Below the pieces are notes generated by a model. That model saw nothing but the letters and a program-made list of their open reading frames with translations. It made no database searches and had not been told where the DNA came from. Below, piece after piece: positions 50,136 to 61,908 of a DNA stretch of 64,000 bases (positions are counted from its first letter, which is position 1; every line of letters begins with the position of its first letter). Source of the DNA: Rhynochetos jubatus (taxonomy: Eukaryota; Chordata; Aves; Eurypygiformes; Rhynochetidae). The DNA lies in NCBI GenBank assembly GCA_027574665.1, contig CM050650.1, positions 95,639,086-95,703,085 on the forward strand, given 5' to 3'. A program made the position numbers and the translations under genes.

Positions 50136-53100
50136 AAAGAACATGATATTAATCATGTGCAATATATTACTTTCTCATTGTTACATACTCATCCTCTTCT
50201 ACACAATGCATATTGAACAACTATTGATCTTCAACTTTATATATCTTCTCATGCTTGAAAATTTTCTTCCTAGAGTTTTCATTACTGATCCTGTTAGATA
50301 AAAAAAGGTAAAACATAATACAGTTCATACTTGAAAATCATGTGTGGTGAAATGCGGTTGTCATTTTGTTATTTTAATTATCCTTCACTGCTGAAAGATT
50401 AGAGAATAAAAACTTACTGTAGATTCTCTGTTAGTCTGATGCACAGGAATATGTTACTGATTCAGCATCTGATCCAAATCCCTTTAAACTGGGTTTACAA
50501 GCACTGATTTCAAAAGTGGTTGGATTGACCCAGTATTTGCAGCATGAAACCGTGTATATTATCATTCCAAGCTAAAGTAAATAGAAATCTTTACTGTTTA
50601 AATATAAAATAACTTAGATAGGTGGTTTGGGGTTTTTTTTAGTTTTTGTTGCTGTAGTGTTTTTCTTTTTTTCTTTTTCCTAGCAATGTGCAGCACTACC
50701 ATTGTTATCAAACTTTCATATTAATTTAACAGGATAGGTTTTAGATAATATATTGTTACTAAGTATATAAAGGGGGAAAAAAAGTAAAATAAAATATTTA
50801 AATTAAATTAGCTAGGAGAAGTGTTAATATATGATTTTAAGGAGTCTCTTCTTACAGTTTCTCTCAGCATCAATGTCTGCCAGAAGATTCAGAGTTTTAT
50901 TCATTAGAAATAGTTTAGTCCCAAAATCCTCAACTTGATTTATAAAGAAACACTTAAGAAAGAATTAAGTAATGTGGTTTCATGATTTTTTTATAAAATT
51001 TATTCCTCCCAGTTTCATACAGGTCACTAATAAAATATTGTCTTGATTCTAACCATGGAAATTAATCTGAACAAAAAACCACTGCAAATCCATCCCATTT
51101 ATATTTTGCTATTAAACACTGTGAGTTGTAAAAGAGTTAGTAGATAATATATTGTGGACTGACAGAAAATGGAAGAATTCTGCAATAAGCAGAATGAATT
51201 ATTCATTTGTAAGTTTACGATAAAGCAGCTACATTTCAGCTGCTCTTCCATACTGAGTTGATAGTGACTTACTTGCTCACTTAAGTGATATCAGTACTGA
51301 ATACTGATAGATGGAGATCAGTCATCTGAAAAATAATGTATCTGTTGTGATCAATGGGAATGTCATCGGTTATTATAAACAGAGGATACATTATTCTCAG
51401 TAGTGGTCCATTCGAAATGCTAAATATTCTGCTACTCAGCTGTACCTCATCATTAGAAGACAGATTAGCTTAACAGAAGATATGTGAATCATTCTACTTT
51501 TACTCCCTCTCTCTAAAGTAGTTTAAAGCAACCAAAAATCTGTATCATATTTGCTAGATAAAATGTAACAAAATATTGCAACCCTTAATTTTTTTTAGGG
51601 AATGTATGCATAAATTGAGGTACATGTAAATAAATTAAAAATCTATATGCATACATATGTAAACAGTAGTACCTGTTAATATTTATTTTTCAGTTAACGG
51701 TGTATTTTTGAGTGTATGCCATTTCTTAAAAATCAAATATGCAATGATTGAGTAATTAACAAAAAGCAGCAGTCTTCAAATACCTTAATAGTCACATGAA
51801 TCTAGTAACACCGAGGATGACTGACCACATGCTCTTCCCTCCCGTGTCATTACACATTCTATAAATAATCTTCTGCAGTTATTCATTCAAACAGTCTATC
51901 CAAACTAAAACATAATCAAAGTTTGGTAAAGATATGATTGTCTGCCTTGGGAATTTATAGAAATGCACTGTCTTCCAGTATTAAAGAGTAGATTGCTCAG
52001 TTCCTCAACCCAAATCCACAGAGCTTCTGAAATTAATCAGCCTGAAAGCCAAATGAATCCCTTGGTTTGATTCTTTCCATGTTGAAGATCTTTGATTTGA
52101 TTAATGCCAGATTCTCATTTAATGGTTTGGAGGAATAAAAGAGGGAGATGCCCCAGACAATGGACATAATTCATTGCTCTGACAAATTGAATTCCTGAAA
52201 TAAATGAATAACTTTTACATTGAAACTTGAAGGACCTGGATGTATTTTGACTTTGTATTGCCCTCCTGATGTTTAACAATGAAATATTTCTGTCTGGCTG
52301 AAATTTTAAAAGAAAAATAGGATGACCGATATTACAATGTACTCCTTTTTTATTTTTTGATATCTCCTGCTAGTTCCATAATGGTTGTTCTGAAAGTGTC
52401 TTATTTTTCATTTGTTACTCAAGCATTGGAATGCATTACAAGTATCATAAACAAAAAATTAATTACTGAATACATTTTATCTCCTTTCAAGAGTGTTTTT
52501 GTTATGTAAAATGCTCAATTACATTCCCGCTTTTTACAGAATGCTCAGCTATTGTGTAAAAATTCTTTGGTTGTTTAGTGATATAATTTCCCAACAGCTA
52601 ATAAAGGGACATTCAAAAATAGAACCAGGCACCCAATTTAGATAGGAGCATCACAATTATTTGTGCTTTTTGGCAGGTAGGAAGCTGTGTAGGGTAGTTG
52701 TTGCCTTCTGGCTTTGATGATATTTGTTTAGAACCTTTACTAGTATCTCCTTTTACTGGTAGTCCATAGTCTTTTTCTCCCCACTTATCCGTGGTGAGCT
52801 TCACTGAGGTACACAAAGCCTGTTAAAATGCAGGCATAAATAAGGGGAATAAAAGTTCCTTTTACAAGTCTGCTTCACATGCCTGTTTGCTATCCTTTAC
52901 TGATTTCTATTCATATCTTATGTCTTGTCTAAATACCTTATCTGAATTGGTGAAACTCTTGCTTAGGTCTTTGCTCTCATTTTTGCAATGTCTGTTTTAT
53001 CTTGTTAATAAGGATTCCAACACCTCTGATTCAAATGTTCAATGGTACAAGTATTATTGATTTTTTTAACCAGGTTCATATTTTTCATTCTACATTTAAA

Positions 53101-53689
53101 TCATGTGCATCAAGTGTTTTATTATCTTGTGTTTTGACCAGTTTCAACAGCATGATACGTTCCTTTAGAATTTGATGGTGAAGGGAGAAATATGGACAAC
53201 TTGGATTTCTGTTCAGTTTATTTTTCTGTTTTTATTTCACATACTGTTACTTAATATTAGTTTCCTTATTATTCTAGATGTATTACAAACACTAAATGAG
53301 ATGGGTAATATTTGGCTTACTTAAAAGGGCTGTCTGCCATATATATTAGATGCAAAGAAAAAGACACAGAACTCTTCCAGAACAAAAACATCTGCAAAAA
53401 GTCTGGCTTCCACAAAGACCCTAACTTTATATAAGACACAATTTCCCTAAAGTCATTTATCATCCAAAAATTCAGGAAAGATCTGAATCTGTTCTGCCAA
53501 TTCCTTGACTCCTTATTAAGGTTCTAAAATTAACATACAGCTTTCTTGTGTAGTAGAGACATATAGATATTTCTAGAAGGTTTTTTACAACTAAAACTTT
53601 ATTTTGTTTCCCTAGATTTCTTTTCTCATAACACCACTTCACATTAGGAAACAGGTATTGATTATAGCAATTTATTATAGGATATAAAA

Positions 53690-54727
53690 TCATAGAATCA
53701 TAGAATCTCTTAGGTTGGAAAAGACCATTAAGATCATCAAGTCCAACCATTAGCTTAGAAATGCTAATAGAACCATTAAATCACGTCCCGACGCACCTCA
53801 TTCACTCATCTCTTGAATAACTCCAGGGACTGTGACCCAACCACTTCCTTGGGCAGCCCATTCCAATGCCTGATAACCCTTTTCGTAAAGATTTTTTCCT
53901 AATATCCAATCTAAACCTCTCCTGTTGTGACTTGGGGTCATTTCCTCTTGTCCTATTGCTTGTCACTTGGGAGAAGAGACCAACATCCGCCTCTTTGCAA
54001 CCTCCTTTCATGTAGTTGTAGAGAGTGATAAGGTCTCCCCTGAGCCTCCTCTTCTTCAGGCTAAACAACCCCAGTTCCCTCAGTCGCTCTTCACAGGACT
54101 TGTGCTCCAGACCCTTCACCAGCTCAGTTGCCCTTCTCTGGACACACTCCAGCACTTCAGTGTCTTTCTTGGAGTGAGGGGCCCAAAGCTGAGCACAGTA
54201 TATGAGGTGCAGCCTCAACAGTTCTGAGTATAGGGGGGAAAATCGCTTCCCTAGTCCTGTTGGCCACATTGTTCCTGATACAAGCCAGCATGCCATTGGC
54301 CTTCTTGGCCACGTGGGCACACTGCCAGCTCGTATTCACCTGGCTGTCTACCAACCCCTCAAGGATGTTTTTTGCCACCCTTCCCCAAGCCTTTAGTGTT
54401 GCATGGGGTTCTTGTGACCCAGTTTGACATTTGGCCTGGTTGGATCTCATACAACTTGCCTCAGCCCATCGGTGCAGCCTGTCCAGATCCCTCTGTAGAG
54501 CATTTCTACCCTTAAATAGATCAACAGTCCCACCCAACTTGCTATCATGGGTAAACTTACTGTGGTTGCACTCCATACTCTCATTCTGTTCATTGATAAA
54601 AGAGCTATCCCCAATACTGAGCTCTGGGAAACACCACTTGTGTCTGGTCACCAACTAGATTTAACTCCATTCAGCACAGCTATTTGGGCCCAGCCAATCA
54701 GCCAGGTTTTTACCCAGAGAAGGGTAC
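53690..54727 (-). mobile_element. CR1 LINE, ~1 kb 3' part, minus strand
   Basis: This is the longest and cleanest CR1 copy in the window. The plus strand starts tcatagaatcatagaatct and ttaggttggaaaagaccatt, the reverse complement of the 3' UTR, and continues through ORF2 to about 54727, where a pcagagaagggtacat-like end meets unique sequence. It is 5'-truncated within the reverse-transcriptase part, at the QGSxLGP..IxDSSFINE region. The 3' tail is of the gttggaaaagacc type, shared with 22302-22632. The coding content is described in the next entry. Confidence 0.95.
53802..54654 (-). pseudogene. CR1 ORF2 C-terminal remnant, frameshifted
   Basis: In intact CR1 elements ORF2 encodes an endonuclease and reverse transcriptase used for target-primed retrotransposition; only the C-terminal part remains here. 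The frame from 54654 down to 54157 holds NALQRDLDRLHRWAEA and [20 protein letters not shown]. The similarity then passes to a second frame, 54320 down to 53802, with [40 protein letters not shown] and [10 protein letters not shown] frameshift therefore lies near 54230-54250. Another lies near 53890: the usual FFTERVVRHWNRLP continuation is out of frame after RLDIRKK and the reading degenerates to SLRKGLSG. The catalytic endonuclease is absent and the remnant cannot be functional. It is not a host gene despite the 172- and 165-codon frames. Confidence 0.9.
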
Positions 54728-56278
54728 ATATATTTTAGCAATGATCAGCCAGATTCTCCAGGAAAATTCTGTAGGAAACTATGTTTTTAATAATATTAAA
54801 ATGGGAATTTCAGATTACTTGACCAAAAAGGGTGCACTAACGTTGTCTCCAGTGCAAACCTCTAATAGAGACTACTGTTACACCTTGTATATAAAAGCAT
54901 GGATTTTTTAATGAAAAATGAATTTATGAAGTTGTTTATGATACCTTATTCAGCTTCTATGTTCTAAAATTTTTAAAACAGAGGTATTATTCTTAATGAA
55001 TGGATAAGTATGTGTATTATTAATTATAACTTCTCTTAGTTTCAGAAACTGAAGAAATGGTTTAAAATAGAACTAGCTCTTCAGGTCCTTAGACAAATAA
55101 AGGAAAATCTATGTGAGAACCCAAATCCAAACAGCCTTTAAAAATTAACTTTATTTGTATCTTTTTTCAGACCCTTCTCAGTGATGTTTTGTGGCTCCAT
55201 TTCAGAACAGAGAAAAACAAACAAAACCTAAAAAACAAACAGTACAGTAAATTATAAAGTGTATGGCAGCAGTGATTGAAAAGTGGTGTCTGTATTCTCT
55301 CTGTGTATTGGGCAGTGAGATTTCATTTCATACATCATTTATAACTTGCTTCAGTGTCTCCATAAAGTCAGTACAAATCTTTTAGACAAAGAAAACCAGA
55401 TGTATGTGTTTGTTCTGAATGTCAAAAATGTTATTATTCCTTTAAGAATTTTCATTATTCTGATATTCTGATGAAAACCTTAAATAGGTTAACAGAGCCT
55501 GTCTTGCTGTGTCTTAAATATTTTCAGAACTAGTCATTGCCTTAAAATCTGGGTGTATATTTAGTTTTTCAAGAAGCTGAGAAAAATCCACTTTCTTTTT
55601 TTTTGTTTAATGCCAGATAGTGACATGCTGTTCTCCATGGTGAAAAAAAATAAGGATGGAGGAATGATTTAAAATATTTTTTTTACTGCAGACACACATA
55701 AAACCAAGCTACTCTTTACAATTTTAAGACCCACTAGTCTACACTGCCACCTACCCAGCAAACTAAGAAATCATTTTCTCTCAAAAAAAACTAGAATCTT
55801 TCCCCAGATTAATCTTTTACTTACATTTAAAGCTTCTGTTCCAGGTTTTCAAGTTCTCTCCTGACTTGAACCTTGCTCATAGTGCTGCCTTACCATGTTT
55901 CTCTCTGTTTCAACCTTGGCAACATTAAAGATTTTTCCAGTCCTCCATACCTCCCCCTGTTGTTTCTAGACATATGTTAAGTATTTTTTCAGCTATTATC
56001 TAACAAACCACTCTGCTCTTGTCTTTGGAATTCCACCCTAAGGCTGGTTTATGAGCACAGAAATAACCTGATCAACCAATACAGGCTTAAATTTTCACTA
56101 GGATACTATTGGACCCAAAGCATGAGCTGAAGTATTGGAATGGCATAGCACTGAGTTGTTATCATGATCTTCAGCACTATTTTATTTCCATCCAACTGGC
56201 AATCTCTCATGCAACACATCAACACAGCTGGGGTTTGACATCATGCTTAGTAACTTCTTCAAAGTTGTGGTAATAATG
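54728..56278. other. AT-rich unique sequence
   Basis: No gene or named repeat is seen between the CR1 copies; open frames are short. Confidence 0.6.
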
Positions 56279-56345
56279 TCATAGAAAATAGGACTGAAAG
56301 AGACCTTAAAAGGACATCTGCTCCATCCCCTATGTCAAATAAGGG
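56279..56345 (-). mobile_element. CR1-like 3' tail fragment, minus strand
   Basis: tcatagaaaataggactgaa, then agagaccttaaaaggacatc and tgctccatcccctatgtcaa, follow the reverse complement of a CR1 tail (tcatagaa..ggactggaagggacc..gtcatctagtccagcccc type). It is short and decayed. It ends where the plus-oriented CR1 at 56357 begins. Confidence 0.6.
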
Positions 56346-56356
56346 TTAATTAAGCT

Positions 56357-56966
56357 CGATATGAGTCCACAGTGTGCCCCGGCAGTTAAAAGGGCCAACA
56401 GTACCTTGGGGTGCATTAAGCACTGGTCAAAAGAAGCGACTGTCCCACTGTACTCAGCACTGGTGTAGCCTTACTTTGAGTACTGTGCGCAGTTTGGGGC
56501 TCCACAATATAAGAAAGACATAAAAATATTAGAATGTGTCCAAAGGAGGTCAACAGAGGTTGTGAAAGGACTAGAGGGAATGAATTAAGAGAACTGCCTG
56601 AGAATATTAGGTTTGTTCAACTTAAAGAAGAGACTGAGGAGTGACCCCATTGCTGTCTATAACTTCATGAAGGGGAGCAGAGATGGAGGTGCTGATCTTT
56701 CTGGTGTCTGCTGATAGAACACAAGGAAATGGCCTAAAGCTGCCCCAGGGCAAGTTCAGATTGGATATTAGGAAAAAGTTCTTCACAGAGAGGATTGTGA
56801 AGCACTCAAATGTGTTCCTCAGGGAAGTGGTCATGGCCTAAGTTCAATAAGTGCTTGGACAATGTTCTTAAGTATATGGTTTAATTTTAGGTTACCCTGT
56901 GTAGAGTCAGAAGTTAGACTTGATGATCCTCGTGGGTCCCTTCCAACTCAGGATATTCTATGATTC
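56357..56966 (+). mobile_element. CR1 LINE 3' part, plus strand
   Basis: From the cacagtgtgccccggcagtt word on, the sequence follows CR1 ORF2: tactgtgcgcagtttggggc (YCAQFGAP), gaatgtgtccaaaggaggtc, aacttaaagaagagactgag, ttcagattggatattaggaa ([14 protein letters not shown]) and gggaagtggtcatggcc. It then enters the 3' UTR, ending tcgtgggtcccttccaactc and attctatgattct at 56966. Several stops and small indels break the frame, for example after RLEGMN. The tail repeat is attctatga-like. About 610 bases remain; the 5' part is lost. Confidence 0.92.
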
Positions 56967-59900
56967 TAATTCTACTTAAATGGAACCGAATAAATGGGGA
57001 TTTTTTTCTAATATTTATCTAAAAAAAAATAGCTATCCTATTTCCATAGATTGACTAAGTAACTCATTTGGGTGTTTAGATATCTCCCCATCTGGCTGCC
57101 TTTATGTCCAGGCTTAATCTTCCTTGACACAAAATAAATCTATAATTTCTTGTCTTGTTCATAGTGTAAAGTAATGATTTATTTGCTCCTTTCCCACAAC
57201 TTTTCATATACCTGAATACTGTTATTGTGTACTTCTGAAATCTTTTTTGCTTTATGCCAAATAATACTAGCTCTTTCAAGATTTTGTGTAGGACATTTTC
57301 TAGAACAGTTTTCTGCCCTAACTAATCGAATAAGCTTTTTAAAGAGTGGTGTCCATATATAGGCAGGTTAAAAAGGAAAAATTGTAATTTACAAATATGT
57401 GTGTGTTAGTCAACTACAGAGAAGCAAAGTTTATGCCATGACCCTGAGATGAATCAGAAATAGCCTAGATATTCATAATATTTCATTCCTGAAGGCTTCA
57501 TATCAGGGTTGCTATTTCCAAATTGCCTACTGGGAGTGGTCCCTTGGTCATGCTAACCCTAAAACTGTGTCTGGGAATTTCCTGGGTGAAGATTAGTTGA
57601 ACCAGCTCAAGGAAAGTTAGGGCCTATGTTAGTAATTTAACATTAGTTTATTGAGTTTCAGTGATAAGGTCTGTGACCTGCTCAGTTCACAGATCAATTT
57701 ATTTTTTTTTCTATGCCCCAGATTTATATGACACTTTATTATAACACCAGTTTGTGTGGTACATTGTGCCTTCCTACTTCTCACCCCTTTCTGCACTGAA
57801 GAGTGGCCAGATACGTACCAATTACCCTGCAAAGCCAAGGACAGGGCTTCCTGTGGGAACATACTGGTAGGAGCTAGCAATGTCTCTACAGGAGTCCATC
57901 GCAGAACCAACCTGGGATGCTTCAATAGCCAAGTCCTAGAAAACCTGGCTAATGTCAATTTTATTAGCTCCTAGCTTCCTCACAGAAGCATCTCAGTGTT
58001 CGCAAGACCAACACTGCTTTGTAATGATTACCTGAAACAGTCTGAGCTGCTAAACAGCAGCATACAGCACAAAAGTCACAGACCTAATATCCCATAAAGA
58101 CCAGAAAAACTGATGTGTTATCTTGTTAAAAGATCTATAAGTATAGCAGAAAAGTGGACTAAGCACCTATATGTCCATAAAAGATTGCAAAAAACCGAAA
58201 AACATGTTCTCCATGTGCATAATAGAAAAGGAAAAATGTGATTAAATTACAGAAAAAAAAGAAAAAAAATCAAAGTTTAGATAAACCACCATAAAAAGAA
58301 GAGTAGGGAAGCATTAGAGCAGATTCTCTGGATATCCTAGACAGCCTTTATTACTCAATATGTTTGGGAAAAAATTAGGCAAACACTGGTCAAGGATGAC
58401 AGAATAGTCTTTGTAATGAAACTGGGATAGAACAGACGGTCACCTGAGGCCATTCCAATCTTATTCTTTGGAATAAATACACATTTCTTTTGTGATGCAC
58501 TGCAGTCACATTCTGCAGTGAAATTCGATCTAGCCCACTGTTTACAATTTTGAATATATACACAGATAATTATTCCTACTTAGATAAAACATTTTATACT
58601 TGTGTCTTTTGTAGGCCCTTTTTTTAACTTGTCATTAGCATTATGTATTTAAAATCCTGTATTCCATACTTTTTATTAATCTGCCTACCTTACAGATATG
58701 AGTAATTTGTTATTTCATCTTTCTGGTCATACTTTTTATATGTAATTGTTGTCCCAAAAGTGAGTTTGTTCACCCAGTGTACAATATGCCAATATGCAGA
58801 GAGAAGTATTTTATTATTGCATATTTGTGCAATTATGGGGGCTAGGTGGTATTCCACAAATCTACCCCAGCTCAATACAAATGTCACTGCATATTTATCC
58901 TGTTTACCAAACATCAAGATCTGCCTTTTTCTACATTAATTGGTTAGTAACTCATCATGAAAATATCTCATTGGTTAAATGTATTCTCCACTTCTGTTTA
59001 AAGGCACAGTGTACTTTTAAATCAATATGCATGCTCAGTGAGGAGTGGTCTTAACTGGGGCATTTTTTAATAGAGTCAGTGGTCTCAATCTCTCCCTAAT
59101 GCCTTTATCTTTACTCTAGCTAATATTGACTTCATGCCTTGTGGCAACCACCCAGCTTTAGGTGCCAGGATGTTCCTTTTTACCAGCCTTCAGCTCTTCC
59201 TCAAGGGCAGAGTCATATGTTTTTAGTCCTTAATTCCTCTTCAAAGGTATACTCATTAACAAGACATGCAAGTAGTAATCAGTTTCCTGTTTTGCAAAAT
59301 ATTTGACTCATTGTTCTTGCTAAGTAGAAAATTTCATTTTCTACTGTGCATCAGTATTAGATCCAAGTATGTAATTACTATAGTATCCAACACACATCCA
59401 TGTCATACACCCTCTCAGTAGGCACGTAAATGGAGAAATACCCAACCTGAGCTGGGTGTCGCTGGCTTAACCCCTGCACTTCCCCTGTTCCAGCTTCAGC
59501 TCTGCAGACGGCTCCTGTCACCCACTCCCCACAGTCAATGCCTGACAAGCCATAGTCCTTTGTGTGCCTGGGGCTAGAGGGGGAGGGGCTGGGGGCCACT
59601 GTCAGGCTGCATCTGGTAGCTAGGGAGAAGAAAGTGGGATATGACAGGGAAACTTATAAATATAGTACCAAGCAGAGCCCAAGCCTGAGGAGAAAGAAAA
59701 CATCAATGTCACACTTCTCTTGGCAGAGACATGTGGATGTTGACAAGTCACTGTGACCTCCTGTCTCCCATCCTTCTTGAAAAGGGCTGAAGCATCAACC
59801 TTAGGACCCAGAGGGACACTGGAAAGATAGTCATAACATCAGAGGAAAGGCATGGATACTAGGAAGACTTAAAAAAAAAAGCAAACAGTTTAACTGTGTT

Positions 59901-60631
59901 ATTAATGAGACTATAGCCTATAACATGACTTTGAGTGTAACAACATACCTTCACATAATTTAATCTAGTATATATCTTTCCCAAATCATATGTATTTAAA
60001 TTAAATCAAGCAGGAGTAACACTTCAAAACTGAAAACATTTTTCTGGATCACTTCCAGTATTATCACTGTGAAGCTGTGTTTTTTTTTACATGCTGTTTT
60101 TCATGTTGTTGATAGGTGATAAGCAAAACCAGCCAGGCATTCCTGGTTATTATGAACAGTGCCCACTGCCTTATGCATTATGGACTCCTGAACTCTAGAA
60201 ATCTGTGATCGTCGTTAGCTCTTTAACTGGAAATGATAGCTTCAGGACAGTTCAGTCTAGTAAAACATCTACTGAAAAATTATTTTCCTTTCTTCTGTGT
60301 ATATGTTTAAAGATAGATGGAGGTCAGATGCTTGAATACAGTCTGGGTTAACAGAACACTGACTGAGTCAATATAAAAATATTTTCTGACTTTATGTATC
60401 ATTGCAATATTTATCCCACTTTTAGTTACGTTACATGATACTTAAGTGCATGTTGTTCATATATGTCACTTAAATGTGTACACATCCTCATGTACATGTA
60501 CGAAGACCTCTAACCTTAATTCTTCTAATTTTAAAGAAGTCAGAAGAGCCCCTGTAACAAATATCAGTGCATAAATATTTAATCAAAGACCATTTCTCTT
60601 AACATACTATGATAACCCTGTCTAGATATCG
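56967..60631. other. Unique sequence with two GC-richer patches
   Basis: No gene can be supported. At about 57740-57960 and 59440-59830 the GC content is visibly above the surroundings. The second patch contains gagggggaggggctgggggc and a cttataaatatag word at about 59653, but few CG dinucleotides, so it is no CpG island. The minus frame 57629-57958 (109 codons) has no recognisable family. The patches may be unrecognised repeats. Confidence 0.55.
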
Positions 60632-61440
60632 AATCATAGAGGGATTTAAGTTAGAAGAACCTCTGGAAGTCACCTAGTCCAATCTCTTGTTCAAAACAAG
60701 GTCAGATTTGAAGTTATGCTATTTTGGTTAAGGCCAGTTGAGATTCATAGATCTCTAAAGATAGAAAATTCGCTGCTTCTCTGTGAAACCTGCTCCCATG
60801 CTTTCCCACATCCCTCTTGAATTTTTTTTTTTTTCCTTAAAGTCTAATTAGAATTTCCTTCACTGAGACTTCTCTTCACTACCCCCAGTCTTCATGTTCT
60901 TAATCTTTAAAGCCTGAGTCTGTTTTCTCTGTACCCAGCCATTAGGTAATTGAACATGGCAATTACTTCCTCCCTGAGCAGCATCATCTTCAAGCTGAAC
61001 AAACTCTGTTCTCCAGCTTCACGTCATTCTGCTCGTGCTCCAAGACCCTCAACCATCTTTGCAGCCCTCCTTGGAGCTTTTTCTAGCTTTTCAGTATCTT
61101 TCTTGTACTGCAGTGTCCCAGATTGGACACAGAAGTAGATTTGGTGTCACACACACTGGATAGAGACAAGTAATCCCGTCCCTCAATCTGCCAGCTATGT
61201 TCTTATTAGTACAGCATCACATGTGGTTTACCTTCACCCTTTCATGGTTGTTCTGCTGGATCATGTTAAACATGATGCCCACTAGGAATCTGCATCCTTT
61301 CCTGCAAAACTGTTTCTTGCTCTTTTCAGTGACCAACCTTTCCTTTTGCTGCCTTATTCTATATCATGTGCAAGACGTCTCATTTCCTTTTCCTGAACTT
61401 TCTTCACTGTTTCTTCCCATCCAGTTCTCCAGTATGTTAT
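60632..61440 (-). mobile_element. Old CR1 LINE 3' part, minus strand
   Basis: The plus strand follows the reverse complement of CR1 from the tail (aatcatagagggatttaagt, agtcacctagtccaatctct) through the C-terminal ORF2 region (agcatcatcttcaagctgaa, tctttgcagccctccttgga, gtactgcagtgtcccagatt). It continues into the part upstream (atcatgttaaacatgatgcc, cctgcaaaactgtttcttgc). Divergence is high, a T13 run interrupts it at about 60822-60834, and the ORF is destroyed. Its 3' end type differs from the younger copies. The 5' limit near 61440 is approximate, judged by fading similarity (tcttcccatccagttctcca). Confidence 0.8.
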
Positions 61441-61752
61441 GTTTCCTTCGAATAGCTTTCCTCCAGGATACTGACTGCTTTTTATGACTAAATAAACCCT
61501 GCTGCCTTTACAGGAAATAAATAAAAAAAAAAAGATATTTACAATTAAAAGCCACACACATAGTGGGTAAAAATCTGTACTTCATTTAGGATCCTAATTG
61601 TAAATTTAATTAAAAATATTGGTACATCACACACAAATGAGAAAGAAATATGCATGTGGGTCTAAAACAAAACTATATTCAAACTATGATTCAGTTTTGG
61701 AGGCATGAAATTGTCTTTAACAAGTCACCCCAAATATTGGCAAAAAAAGTTA
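61441..61752. other. Short AT-rich spacer
   Basis: About 310 bases between two CR1 copies of opposite orientation; nothing recognisable. Confidence 0.55.
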
Positions 61753-61908
61753 TGGGTGCCCCATCCCTGGCTGTCTTCAAGGCCAGGCTAGATGAGGCTT
61801 GGAGCAACCTGGTCTAGTGGAGGGTGTCCCTGCCCATGGCAGGGGAGTTGGAACTAGATGATCTTTAAGGTCCCTTCCAACCCAAACCATTCCATGATTC
61901 TATGATTT
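61753..61908 (+). mobile_element. CR1 LINE extreme 3' end, plus strand
   Basis: gggtgccccatccctggctg, tcttcaaggccaggctagat, gaggcttggagcaacctggt, then the 3' UTR (ccttccaacccaaaccattc) and catgattctatgattt. Only the last 20 or so ORF2 codons and the UTR remain (156 bases). It is the reverse complement of the same segment in the copies at 12523-12776 and 30142-30442, with few differences, so it is the same subfamily. Confidence 0.93.

Larger units (their letters stand above)
45266..53689. other. Long AT-rich unique region with small hairpins
   Basis: About 8.4 kb without a recognisable gene. Listed separately are T-tracts (46246-46265, 47326-47347), hairpins (47291-47313, 49191-49237), an 11-base tandem duplication (48901-48922) and an AT microsatellite (50097-50135). 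The stretch at about 52000-52260 is less monotonous in composition than its surroundings, but nothing in it can be named. Confidence 0.6.

Noticed and set aside
53802..54654. Two long overlapping minus-strand frames as a host gene
   Set aside because: Both translate to CR1 ORF2 C-terminal sequence and are joined only across a frameshift; it is a dead retrotransposon.
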